Below, in pieces: positions 48,560-59,699 of a stretch of 64,000 nucleotides of DNA. The stretch is from Nematostella vectensis (lineage: Eukaryota; Cnidaria; Anthozoa; Actiniaria; Edwardsiidae): positions 9,425,387 through 9,489,386 of the forward strand of contig NC_064034.1 of NCBI RefSeq assembly GCF_932526225.1. The letters run 5' to 3'. Position 1 is the first letter of the stretch. Each line of letters opens with the position of its first letter. The notes beneath the pieces are model-generated. The model worked only from the letters and a program-made list of their open reading frames with translations, was not told the DNA's origin and ran no database searches. A program made the position numbers and the translations under genes.

Positions 48560-49662
48560 GCAAACAGGCTCTCTTTGTGCTGAATCGGACTTTTAGCCTT
48601 TCGAGTGTTCAGGAGCCCTGTGGCGCGCGTTTTTTAGTAGGAGGGGGCAGGCTCTTTTTGTGCTGAATCGGACTTTTAGCCTTTCGAGTGTTCAGGAGCC
48701 CTGTGGCGCGCGTTTTTAGTAGGAGGGGGCAGGCTCCCTTTGTGCTGAATCGGACTTTTAGCCTTTCGAGTGTTCAGGAGCCCTGTGGCGCGCGTTTTTA
48801 GTAGGAGGGGGCAGGCTCCCTTTGTGCTGAATCGGACTTTTAGCCTTTCGAGTGTTCAGGAGCCCTGTGGCGCGCGTTTTTAGTAGGAGGGGGCAGGCTC
48901 TCTTTGTGCTGAATCGGACTTTTAGCCTTTCGAGTGTTTAGGAGCCCTGTGGCGCGCGTTTTTAGTAGGAGGGGGCAGGCTCCCTTTGTGCTGAATCGGA
49001 CGTTTAGCCTTTCGAGTGTTCAGGAGCCCTGTGGCGCGCGTTTTTAGTAGGAGGGGGCGTTTTTAGTAGGAGGGTGCAGGCTCCCTTTGTGCTGAATCGG
49101 ACTTTTAGCCTTTCGAGTGTTCAGGAGCCCTGTGGCGCGCGTTTTTTAGTAGGAGGGGGCAGGCTCTTTTTGTGCTGAATCGGACTTTTAGCCTTTCGAG
49201 TGTTCAGGAGCCCTGTGGCGCGCGTTTTTAGTAGGAGGGGGCAGGCTCTCTTTGTGCTGAATCGGACTTTTAGCCTTTCGAGTGTTCAGGAGCCCTGTGG
49301 CGCGCGTTTTTAGTAGGAGGGGGCAGGCTCCCTTTGTGCTGAATCGGACTTTTAGCCTTTCGAGTGTCCAGGAGCCCTGTGGCGCGCGTTTTTAGTAGGA
49401 GGGGGCAGGCTCCCTTTGTGCTGAATCGGACGTTTAGCCTTTCGAGTGTTCAGGAGCCCTGTGGCGCGCGTTTTTAGTAGGAGGGGGCGTTTTTAGTAGG
49501 AGGGGACAGGCTCCCTTTGTGCTGAATCGGACTTTTAGCCTTTCGAGTGTTCAGGAGCCCTGTGGCGCGCGTTTTTAGTAGGAGGGGGCAGGCTCTCTTT
49601 GTGCTGAATCGGACTTTTAGCCTTTCGAGTGTTCAGGAGCCCTGTGGCGCGCGTTTTTAGTC
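48560..49662. repeat. 82-83 bp minisatellite
   Basis: About 13 copies of a unit starting CAGGCTCTCTTTGTGCTGAA and containing GGAGCCCTGTGGCGCGCG and TTTTTAGTAGGAGGGGG. Unit starts at 48565, 48648, 48730 and 48812 give steps of 83, 82 and 82 bp. Two units carry an extra GTTTTTAGTAGGAGG duplication, near 49049 and 49489. Copies are nearly identical, which indicates recent expansion or homogenisation. Confidence 0.95.
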
Positions 49663-49669
49663 GGACGGG

Positions 49670-50080
49670 CTTCCTTCAATGCCCACCCACGTAAAAGGGT
49701 TGCCGTCTCGCTTGGTTGTGAAGCTGATTCGATATTTGGCTGTGAAGACTGCTCTTGGAGTATCTTGTCCCGGTATAGAACTGCAGCCTTGTCATAGAAA
49801 GGTCACATTTTCCAAAGTGGATCAGCCAGATTCCAGAGGTGCTGGAGTGACCGATGACATCACTGAAGATGACATCATCGCAGCTAATCACGAGAATCAT
49901 CCGAGAATGTCAGCTGACACACCCCATTGAGATCGACTCGGTCAACCTGTGCTCTCTCTATGCAAATGGAAAACTGGTTTCCATGAATCTTAAAATGCTA
50001 AAAAATGTGTGCGTGTTCCTTGAGCTGGATTCCGAAGATCTGATAAAGTCCAGAAGAAAATCTTCTTTTATATAACATAT
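49670..50080 (+). pseudogene. possible remnant coding sequence inside the long-TIR element
   Basis: Two overlapping plus-strand frames (49679-49930 and 49854-50075) have a less repetitive, protein-like composition (for example DITEDDIIAAN and LKNVCVFLELDSEDLIKSRR). I recognise no family. A single frame change between them would give one longer product, so this may be the decayed tail of a coding sequence. Confidence is low. Confidence 0.25.
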
Positions 50081-50199
50081 CAGTGAGGTCTTGGCAACAT
50101 GCCCTTGTACTACAAGTAAGGTGTAAACTTGTGTGCTTCTTCTAGAATCTGTACCAATATTTACGTCTAGAGTCTTGATATCTGATATAAATATCCTTA

Positions 50200-50390
50200 G
50201 GGTCCATAACTACCCTCTCTTTTATCCCAAGGTTTCATTAAAACCATACATTGCATCCCTAGGGTGAATAAAAACACCCGTTTATCGTTTATATCCCCAG
50301 GATGCATGACAACCCTGTCAATGCTTGTATCCATAGGCAACAATGACAACCCCCCTTTTCTATCCCTAGGTTCCATGACAGTGTAGTGGA
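50200..50390. repeat. degenerate ~45-bp repeats (TATCCCTAGG words)
   Basis: TATCCCTAGGGT-like words followed by a short CCATGACAACCC-like word recur about four times between 50195 and 50390 with heavy divergence. They lie inside the long-TIR element. Confidence 0.5.
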
Positions 50391-50840
50391 TATTTTTAAA
50401 CAGTCTCAAATTGGCTGTTCGAGCTTTTATGCGCTCTAGTAAGTTGTACAAGTAGTAGCTAGTAGTGTACAGCCGGAATCAACAGAACATTCTATTATGG
50501 CTCTGTTTCACAATAAACAGATACCATGACACGAATATTTAGCATTTTATAGTTTATTATATCAGCGATAGAACTGGAAAAAGAAATATGAACGTTATAT
50601 GTACACGACAGCTGTGTTTACATGGGCTATCTGTGGTGTTGTCCGCATTCATTGTTTTATACACAGGTAGCCCAGGCAATGGTTTCGAAGCTTGTTCGTA
50701 GCTTGGAATCGGCTGTTATTCTTAGAGGTAAAACGAGTGGATTGAAGTCGCGATTTTTTGTGAAACATTGCCAATAAAATTGCCTTACAACTTAGAACAT
50801 GCCTTGTTGTTGTCATATTTGTGTGTAATATACGATTTTG

Positions 50841-50937
50841 GGGGTTTTTCGTAACGGAATATATGACTTCTCTCCCCCTACTAAGGAAAGAAACTTAGTA
50901 GGGGGAGAGAAGTCATATATTCCGTTACGAAAACCCC
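50841..50937. repeat. near-perfect 44-bp-arm hairpin
   Basis: The arm at 50841-50885, ending TCTCCCCCTACTAAG, is inverted at 50894-50937 (CTTAGTAGGGGGAGA onward) with an 8-base loop and one extra T. It lies directly inside the right terminal inverted repeat of the 3.6-kb element. Confidence 0.9.
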
Positions 50938-51391
50938 AAGTCCCAAGTCCCATGGAAGATATAGGTCTCGTTTTCCTCCGGGCTTATTTACGGAGTACGA
51001 AAAACATAAAATAATTGAAAAATCTGTTAAAAATTAAGAAAAATACTAGAGCTACCAACGACCTAATCCAAATATGTACAATTATATAATTTCTATCAAT
51101 CAAGTTTGATTTTTGCCGCCGGGCTTAATTTTTTCTTTTTTTTTTTTTAGACATTTTCTGTTCAAGTCGAAAAATACCGAAAAATCGCAAATTTTATTCG
51201 AAAAATACATTTTCCCCTCTCAAGCCAAAGATATTTATCCGATTCGTTTCAAAATTTCACAGAATACTAAGGTCATCAAGGGCTATCTCCTGGCGAAAGA
51301 TGGTATTTTCGTTCTGAACAAAAAAATTCTTGGTCTGAGACGCTCACTCTTAATTGATTCAAAATTAATTGAAATAGGTCTACCACTCTGT

Positions 51392-53808
51392 CTAAAAAGG
51401 CCTCACTTTGATTTCAATTTGCTTGAGGGAGTAATTTTGTCCAAGCCATGTTTTCCAAGTTACGCCTTTAGCATGCGCGTACGCACCGTTGGCACCTCCA
51501 AGATAGAGTCCGTTAGGATTACACATATGACACTGATTGTACCACCAGGCCCCTTGATACGCACGGGCGCAATTTATGGTTGGATGGGCATCGTTTTCGA
51601 CATCTTTGGTAGAGAAGGATTGTTTTTTCTGGTAAAGGAAGCTGTCTCCTGCATCACCTGAACGAATTAGAAACAAGTAATTGAATACGCGGTTCAGGTT
51701 ACAGGGCTCGGGAAATCTAACAAAAGCCAAAGAGCCTTCACTCTTTGCCTAAGAAACGTTTTAGTTTTAGTGGCTGAATTTACCTGAGTATGCTCTAACA
51801 GCAACAAGTTTGTATTTAGATGCCTCATCACCAACTCTAAAGTCATCGTACTCGGCGTAGCTGGTGTTCCCCTCGAAGTCCTCCATATCAAAGCGCACGC
51901 GGTACCGCCTCTGTGACGTCAAAGTATGGATATTATCCAACCCAAGCCAGAACTCTCCCTCCTTGTCACCAAACCCCCGCTTGTACTCATCCCAGTTACG
52001 GTAGAAATCCACCGAACCATCCATGCGCCTCTGGATTAAGGTCCAGCCTCCCCCGCTAGTGACCAGGTCGCAGTAGACGTCGAGTGGCCGAGAGGGGTTG
52101 AGGGCGATGCGATATATGGCGCTGGTGTAAGCACCGTGTGATGACTGGATATAAGCACAAGACGGCAACTTAAAAAGAAAACAACATACATTATCGGGGG
52201 ACGTTGTGGGTCTAATTACCGCAATGCCGCATAAAATTTTCTAAAATACCGCAATACCGCAGAAAAACATCGGAAATATCGCATACCTCACTAAAGGACG
52301 AGGATTTGAAGAGCATGCGCGACACCCCGATATTTCTAGGTTTCCCGCTAGATCTTGTTCCAAGCGCAAATCCCGCGCACCGCAGGACTAATTATATTTC
52401 TAATTATATAACACCACAACATAAATATTTAAATTTTTACCGCAAACCGCCGTTTAAAATGCAGAATCTCGCATCTCGCAGTGTTTTGAAATACCGCATC
52501 ACCGCATTATTTTTTGCACTTTTACCGCAATCTCGTACAAAAAAGGACCAATACCGCAAAACCCAACGCCCCCTCCCCCATTATCATAAAATCGCTGTTA
52601 AACTTTAATTCATCCGGTCGCGTCACATCATACCACACCAAACAACAGCACACCAAACCATACCTTTTAACGCCACACTACCACATTACCCTACAAACAC
52701 ATCATACATAACAGAACACAGCTCATCCACACTATTACATCATCATAACACTAAACAAGATCACATCATATGTCATCATTATAAACCAAACTAACACACT
52801 ACATCACAACACACTACTACACCAGCTCACAACATAACACATCACAACATTACACTAACCACAGAGTAGCGGATCTAGAGGAGTGAGGGAAAGTGTTATG
52901 CGCAAAAAAAAAAGCCGTACAGAATTTATTTAATTGGATAAACGCTGCCTTTTTATATCACAAGAACGCGCAGAGAATGGAGGAGCTACATAGAGGGCAT
53001 AAAACAATACAGTATTTTTGGGGGCGGAGGGGGTGCAATAAGCCAAATGTGACAAAACATAAAAATAGACCCTCACCATTGTCATTTTGTCAAAGCCCCT
53101 CTTAAGTAAAACAATATATATACTCCTGCATATCCACACTGAGCCACACACACCATGCAACCTCATGCTACGCAGCAACTTTCCCCAGTCCCCTCCCTTC
53201 AGTTTTTCGGATTTCGCAATTCGGAATTTTTCGGAATTCGCCTGAATTCGACGAAGTTTGGAGTATAAAAACGTATAAAGTTTTTAAACTTTTTCAAGTT
53301 TAAAAATCTTTTAAAAACTCTCAAAAAAACTCTAAAAAAAACTCTAAAAAAAATTATCGCTCAATAAGCTCAAATATAATAAATACTACCATTTGATAAC
53401 AGTAAGTCCTATTGCTTGATATCATCGTAAAGCAGATTGACAATGCCATGTTTCTAAGCTATCCAAGAAAAATGGAAACGTTGTCCGCGCGTAACTGAAA
53501 AGGAGAGAAATTGTACTCACCAACTCAGGTGAGATGAAGTCAACATGGGCATCTTTCTCAAGCTTTCCTTGTTGCTCCTTGTCATCCGTGAGTAACTCGC
53601 AAAGGTGCTTGCCATCAGAATCTTTCTCTATGTAGAAGTTGACTGATGCGCACAATCCCTCGGCGCGGGAGCATTCGCGAGTACACGAAAAGTCGTCCAA
53701 AACTTGTACGGTCTTCAAAGATTTGGCGAGGGATCTTCTACCGTGTAGGGTTGTGAAAAAATGGGAAAGAGTAAATGGAAAGAAGGAAAGGAAAAAAAAA
53801 GCTATCAT
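51392..53808 (-). CDS. secreted fibrinogen-related (ficolin-like) lectin with N-terminal PAN-like domain
   Basis: Exons 53808-53521, 52168-51784 and 51657-51392 (GT-AG, phases 0 and 1) give 312 residues. Family role: fibrinogen-related domains bind acetylated sugars or protein ligands in innate recognition or adhesion. Seen: signal peptide MIAFFFLSFFPFTLSHFF; a short PAN/apple-like module with Cys42, 46, 53 and 70 (FSCTRECSRAEGLC); then a fibrinogen C-terminal domain with C100/C129, GGGWTLIQRRMDGS at 135-148, FSTKDVENDAH at 239-249 (calcium-loop region) and NCARAYQGAWWYNQCH at 253-268 with C254/C267. It ends IEIKVRPF. Cys270 is an additional cysteine. A Met 14 codons upstream (53850) is an alternative start, but it would bury the signal peptide. 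The 3.6-kb element ends about 38 bp beyond the stop codon, inside the presumed 3' UTR. Confidence 0.88.
52200..52870. repeat. strand-asymmetric low-complexity tract in lectin intron 1
   Basis: 52200-52560 is dense in ACCGCA words (ACCGCAATACCGCA and relatives). 52615-52865 is almost free of G on the plus strand, made of CACA, CATCA and ACACTA words. Both lie in the intron between lectin exons 1 and 2 and are degenerate simple-sequence tracts. Confidence 0.7.
53310..53360. repeat. CTC(A)n simple repeat in lectin intron 1
   Basis: AAAACTCTC followed by three ACTCTAAAAAAA-type units, with flanking AAACTTTTTCAAG-like A/T-rich words. It is a simple-sequence tract with no coding content. Confidence 0.7.
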
Positions 53809-53850
53809 CTCATTTGATCGCACCATTGCATCTGCCCAAGCGAATACCAA

Positions 53851-55564
53851 AAGTCGACTAAGAATAATGAAATATTAACGACTTAGTTACAAAGATAGTC
53901 GTATCCATAGCAATGGAAAATAAAACTAAACTATATAAAATATTAATTACTTTAAAAAGTTTGCACTAGTTCATGTTTCTCTGAGTTAACTGAGAAATGG
54001 AGATTTTGAGGCAGCAAATGGAAAGACAAAAAAGTAAGTATAATGGTAATTCATCTAATGCTTGGCTACACATGTATCTTAAACTCTAGAATGAAAAACT
54101 TGAACAAAATAAAAATAATAATAACTCTTCTATTAGACAAATTATTTTCCAAAGAAACAAAGTTACAAACAAAAGCATCATAAAACTTTAATCTATTATC
54201 AACTAATTCAACTAACTCTACACAGTAGAACAACAGTAGGTTTGCTGAGAGTTTATTTGCGCAGATACGTATTTTGAAAAATACTTACAACATGGTAAAT
54301 CTTTAACAGATAAAAGCGCTTTTTGACCGTTGAAGGGGATGTGTTCCAACGCACTTTGTTATAAATGGAGCACTTTGTAACACCTGACACATGCTTTGTT
54401 ATAAGTTTGACCCACTTTATAATAAAAAAGCTGACCTAAACTTGACCTATAGACCATTTTTTTAAGAAGGCGCGTACCCAAGATTTGACAACCTTCAATA
54501 AGATATTTCCTAGACTCGTCCCCAGGCTACTCCCTTGCTGTCAGCTCCATGATGCTTTGCGCGCAGACTAACACTTTCCAATATGGCGGACGCATGCTAA
54601 CTTCGGGCGAGAACCAAGGGGACCAGTGACGTCATAGCCATGCAGAGTGTGACAGGCCCGCAGAAAAGCCTAGGGTAGATATTACCCACTTTTTGGCCGC
54701 CAAGGGGACTGAGCGCACCCCCTGTTTACGCGCCTGATAAACCCGCGCAGTTTAGGTACTACCAGCGAAAGAAAACTTGGATTATTTTACTTGCGGCGTG
54801 AAAGGAGAGTTCCAAGAGGTCCGGACCCCAACCGGCTCATGTGACGAGTTCGACTCGCTCCTTTAGGTATATCAACTGCCTATCAAGGCTGGAAATAGCA
54901 CTGTTTTCCGCTCATATGGCGAAAGATGCTGTACTTCTCCTCAAACTTGATATAAATCAGATATATATACAATATTGTGGGTCGAACGCCACACATTGAG
55001 CGGATCGAAATGAATTGAGGCTTTGGAATAGGCTGAACTTTACTACAACCCTGAAATTGAATTGTATAATCCAACTAGATCCTTTGCATAAAATATCCCC
55101 TTTTACGGAGAAGTGGTTCATCTCTATTTACCCTTGGGCAAATAATCATATCAGGAAGATCTTACTATGTTTTTTCACACACTTTTTCATTTTTTATTAA
55201 ACGTTTTTCAAGCTTGCAAATACCCCCTTTTATTACAAGAAAAAAATACAAATGTTTCCATTTTTATTTCAATGTTTGCACAAACAGCATTTACTATTTT
55301 TCATCACGGGTCTTACAAAACTCTGCGCCTTTCACATACAAAAATTGGTTAACTCCAGAGAGTTTTCAGGCCGGCTAATTAGCCAGACAAGTCTAAATGC
55401 TCTTTGGAAGATGTATGACGTAACGAAAACTATCACTTTTGAACTAGAAAAGCGACAATTAAATTATACACCTATGGAGGAGGGCCACATTGAATACGTT
55501 CTTGGGAGGGACGTAATTTAATACACATGTGATTGAACTAAAAAAGTCTAAAGTATATGCTAAA
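53851..55564. other. intergenic between lectin and calreticulin
   Basis: Contains the lectin 5' flank and the calreticulin 3' UTR. Candidate minus-strand AATAAA signals (TTTATT on the plus strand) lie near 55193 and 55262. No exon is supported. Confidence 0.45.
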
Positions 55565-58500
55565 TCATAGCTCATCTCGTGAGCTTTCTTCCGTCGTCTC
55601 GTCTTCAGATTTTGTTTCTTCTTTTGATTCAGGTTCTGCTTCTTTCGATTCGGGTTCTGCTTCTTTCGATTCGGGTTCTGCTTCTTTCGTTTCACTATCA
55701 TCTGTCTTTGCATCCTCTTTCTTCTCCTCCTAAAACAGAGATTATCGGTTTTAAAATTGTAACACTTTGATTAACCAATGCAAAGAAAAATAATGTTTTT
55801 TATTCAGGATATTTCTCGATATGAAAAACATGAAAACGTAAAATAATTTACTGATATAAAAATTCGGCTAGAATACGGTAATAGTGATAAATAACAAAAT
55901 ATCCAATCCACATTTCTCAAAAAGCAGTTTTTGTCTTCCAGCACTAGCATGGACACTGCATATCACGAGACAATTGTGTGACAATTCATTTCTTGGCAAT
56001 TTCTAGCTATCCTTTAAAAATACTTATTCACATAACCGTTCTATGGGGGTGATTGTGGTGAAAATCTTCTCCCTTCTTACCTCCTCTTCTTCATCCTCAT
56101 CTTCCTCTTCCTTTTCTTTCTCGTCCTTCTTCTTTGACTCCTCCTCTTCTTTCCTTTTCTTTTCCTCCTCTTCTGCCTTTTTGCGCTCAATCTCATCCTG
56201 CTCGTCTTTCATCTTCTTCTCACCCTCCTTGGTCTTGTCAAACGTTTCCTTGGCGAACTGCTCGGCATGCTCAACAGAGTCTGTCACCAACACATTGTCG
56301 AAGATGGTACCTGACTTCACCTATGTTAAAAAAAAAAAAAAAAAGAATCCTCACAATCTGTTTTTAAATAATCAAGTATCCATCATAAGAGGTATTCTTA
56401 GTAACATGAGCTAAATCATTGTTTATATTCATTAATCTTGCAATTTGTCACTGTTTTTACTCTTACCTGCCATAGATCAAAGCCAATGGCTCCGATGTCT
56501 TTGTACATGTACAGTTTGTCATCAGCCTTGTACTCGGGGTTGTCAATCTCGGGGTGGACCCATTCACCCTTGTAGTTGGGATTATCAATTTGCTTGGGCT
56601 TCCACTCACCCTAACAACAACAGGGATGAGAACAATGAGACTCAATACATACTATTGCCTCTTAAGGTCAGACAGTGACATATTGGGTCAATATACATGA
56701 CAATTATGCCCTATCTCATTTTATTTCATGTTCTACATGTATAAAAATTGTTGAGGAAGATAAAAATATATTTTTAATTACATTCGGGAATTCATCATTG
56801 CAATTAAAAAAAAAAAAAGAATTCACCTACATAAGCTTAGGATGATTCAGTTGCCTTTTTGTTCATTATAACTTGAATTCCAAGAATCACAACAAGATGA
56901 AATTAATAAATAATACAAAATATTACCCTCCCATAAGGCATCATGTTCTTTTCCCACATATTAAAATGAGCAATACAAAGTGTATAACAAACCTTGTCAC
57001 AACAACCATACCTTGTACTCAGGGTTATCAATCATGGGTGGTTCCCATTCACCGTCAATCTCATCATCCCAGTCTTCTGGTTTCTTAGCGTCTGGGTCGG
57101 GGATGTTCTGAGGCTTGTCCCAGTCCTAAAACAAAGTCCATGCTGGGTCAATAACTAGTCAGACATGAGTTCGTTTAAAGGTGAAACTCTGGCCCTTCAG
57201 CTACAATGCAGGAACAAAGGGGGTCTAGGTCAGCAGCAAGAAAGAGTAGGAGAAGAAAAAGCCCAAAAAGAATTGTAAGCAAACACACTTGCGAGAGCAA
57301 AACAGGTCGATATATATACAGTACCTCGGGCTTCTTGTCTTCTGGGTCATCAATCATTTTCTTGTCATCCCAGTCTTCTGGCTTCTTGGCCTCTGGGTCC
57401 TTGATGGTCTTTGGGGGAAGGAAGTCCCAATCCTTCTCAAGTTCTCCACTTTCTACTTTCTCGTTATCGATCTTGACTTCGTAGGTGTTGTCAGGGCGCA
57501 CAATCAGGGTATACAAGTGAGTCATCTCATCATCCTGAAGGAGTTGAGAAAGAGACAAAAGGATATTATACATAATGTTGACATTAAGTCGTGTTTAAAA
57601 CAAACTGAAGGCCAAAAAACATAGAAACAATTGCATATCACTACTTTTTCATGCTATAGTAGCCATCAAGACCAGGTTTTAAAATCAACATATGTGTATC
57701 AGATTTTTTATTGACATGAGTTCTGTATAGCTGGGAGAATTTCACAATATTCTGTGCAATGAAGCATTTCTATGAGATACATGATTCACTAATGTAGTTC
57801 ATGTCTCTCTTATTTCTCATATCTTTACTAGCCTTCTTCCCAAAACTGTCAAGATTGGAATGGTACAGTAGAGTACACAACAATGTAACAATTTATATGG
57901 TTTTAACTGAAAAGTTCTACATATTATTTTCATGTAATGGCATCTAGAACTAAGATCACAAAAACAGTTATCACAAAAACTTATATTGGAATTTATGTTT
58001 ACAGAAATGTTCCTCAATTTCTTTACATTTTTTTCAAGAACATAGTTTTCACAAGAATACAAACCTTGCATCTGATGTCTTTCTTTGTCAGTAAATTTTT
58101 TCCCTTGTAGTTGAAGATAACATGTACTTTCTTTGTGCCAGGGCCGCAGATATCAGGTCCTAATTGTTAATATTTAAACATCATCACTAATGCTGGTACC
58201 CATATCAATAAGCACATGCTAACACAAAAAACATTGCTGAACATTATTTATTACTATTATCATTATTTGTGGTACGATAAGTGGAAAATAGAAGAAACTA
58301 TTCCCATATTCTGCTCTCCCCGCCATAGTGAGTGTACAATAGGTGGATACAATTGATCATGAACTTCTTTTCATACTCACCGAACATGATCAGGTATGGT
58401 GAGTCACCATGCAAGTTCTTTTGATCAACATCAGAAGGGAATACCTACGTAAACACAAGTTAAATAAACATTAGGGAGGAATTATTTTGATATATAAAAA

Positions 58501-59544
58501 CAAAACATGTTTTTGTAACAGCACAATGTAAGAATGTATACATTAGATGGGAATACCTACATAAATATAAGTTAAATAAACATTAGAGAAGAATTAGTTA
58601 GATATATCAAAACAAAACATGTTTTTGTTACAGCCTAATATGTTAGAATGTATATGCACAATAAAATAAAAATATAATAATATGTAAACAAAAACAATTG
58701 TAGCAGAGTAACTCAAAGATTGATTACACTATTTGATATCATTTGGAGTATAGGATCAAACTAAAATAAACCAATATTTGTTGGAATCCCCCCCCCTCCC
58801 CCCTAAGACTAAGTAAGATTCCATTGTTATATATTGTATATATTGAACCTTCAAAATTTCAACAATTTAGGTAGCTTCCTTCAGGATTGTTTGGAGAGAT
58901 ACATCTATATCTCTATACATCTATAGCTTAAAAAGGCTATATCGTGGGATATTTACCTTAGCATATCCACCTCCACAGTCGATATTCTGTTCGTGCTTGA
59001 CACTGAATTGAATGACTAGAGTTTTGCCCTCGTTTGTGAATGGCTTTTCAAACTTGGCTGATATTCCATAAAACTTGGCGTCTTCGCTAGTTTGAATACC
59101 TGAGAACATTAAAAACTGTGAATAAATAAACCTACACAGTCATAATCTAGATTCAGGAATAATGAGGTATAATAATGACTTTTAAAGCTTGATGTTCAAT
59201 GAATGCAATGACTTTGATTTTTTTACTAGTTTTATACCTTTATCTGCCTCGGCGTCGCCGTAGAATTTCCCTGCAGTCCATTTAAACTTCCCTTGCTGGG
59301 CTCCCTTAGAAGTTGAGCTTACCCATCTATCTTCCCAAGATTTATCTGTGGATTAACGGGGGAATCGGGTAAAATTCATCGAGAACACAACGCATATACA
59401 ACTTGTTCAAGGTGGACTCCATCTCGTCTAATGACATGAGCTTTCTGAGGTCTTACCTTCGAATTTTTCTAGAAAATGAACTACAGGATCATCAGCAATA
59501 ACTAAAGCAGCTAAGGATAGGAGTAACAAATGTTGTAGTGCCAT
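55565..59544 (-). CDS. CALR: calreticulin, ER lectin chaperone, ten exons
   Basis: Exons: 59544-59457, 59345-59238, 59099-58957, 58444-58381, 58159-58065, 57534-57325, 57125-57012, 56610-56467, 56320-56081, 55729-55565; all GT-AG, all in phase, 456 residues. Role: calcium-buffering chaperone of the ER lumen that binds monoglucosylated glycoproteins with ERp57. Seen: signal peptide [17 protein letters not shown]; both family signatures, [14 protein letters not shown] (100-113) and LIMFGPDICG (130-139), with the Cys107-Cys139 disulphide pair and Cys165; a P-domain (about 208-305) with three DP-x-x-KKPEDWD-type and three G-x-W-x-P/H-x-ID-NP-x-Y repeats; then an acidic Lys/Glu tail. The C-terminus reads SSRDEL, an RDEL retrieval signal in place of KDEL or HDEL. 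The last exon carries three tandem ESKEAEP-type heptads. Length and exon count are normal for the family. Confidence 0.98.
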
Positions 59545-59659
59545 TTTTGTGGAGAAAACAGCAATCACAGCTGTTTAGAAAGATGGAGAACTTGAAAATG
59601 GAGACACAAATTTGTCAGAGCACCATGTGAATGTAACAAGCCGCTAGAAAGGCCTTCTG

Positions 59660-59678
59660 CGTGGTGCGCGCTGATTGG
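59660..59678 (-). promoter_or_regulatory. ER stress response element (ERSE) upstream of calreticulin
   Basis: Read on the minus strand this is CCAATCAGCGCGCACCACG, an exact match to the ERSE consensus CCAAT-N9-CCACG bound by NF-Y with ATF6 or XBP1. It is about 115 bases upstream of the calreticulin ATG and in the same orientation. Further CCAAT boxes occur at 59695-59699 and about 59738 (plus strand). Match and placement are seen; function is inferred from the vertebrate promoters. Confidence 0.85.
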
Positions 59679-59699
59679 TCGACCTCTGCTACAGCCAAT

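Larger units (their letters stand above)
47770..51354. mobile_element. 3.6-kb element with ~400-bp terminal inverted repeats
   Basis: The segment at 47770-48172 is repeated in inverted orientation at about 50946-51354, with only scattered differences over ~400 bp. It starts and ends with CACTCTTAA and carries the shared words TTGGTCTGAGACG, AAAATACATTTTCCCCTCTC and CGGAGTACGAAAAACATAAA. Between the arms lie an 82-83 bp minisatellite (48560-49662), ~1.2 kb of other sequence and a strong hairpin (50841-50937). No transposase is recognised. It resembles a foldback-type or other non-autonomous DNA element. Alternatively, two opposed copies of a smaller element flank unrelated sequence. Confidence 0.75.

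Noticed and set aside
55459-55713. Arg/Lys/Asn-rich minus-strand ORF (NRKKQ repeats)
   Set aside because: It is calreticulin exon 10 read in the wrong frame. The correct frame gives the acidic tail ending RDEL.
56043-56414. Ser-rich plus-strand ORF
   Set aside because: Antisense shadow of the Glu/Lys-rich calreticulin exon 9.
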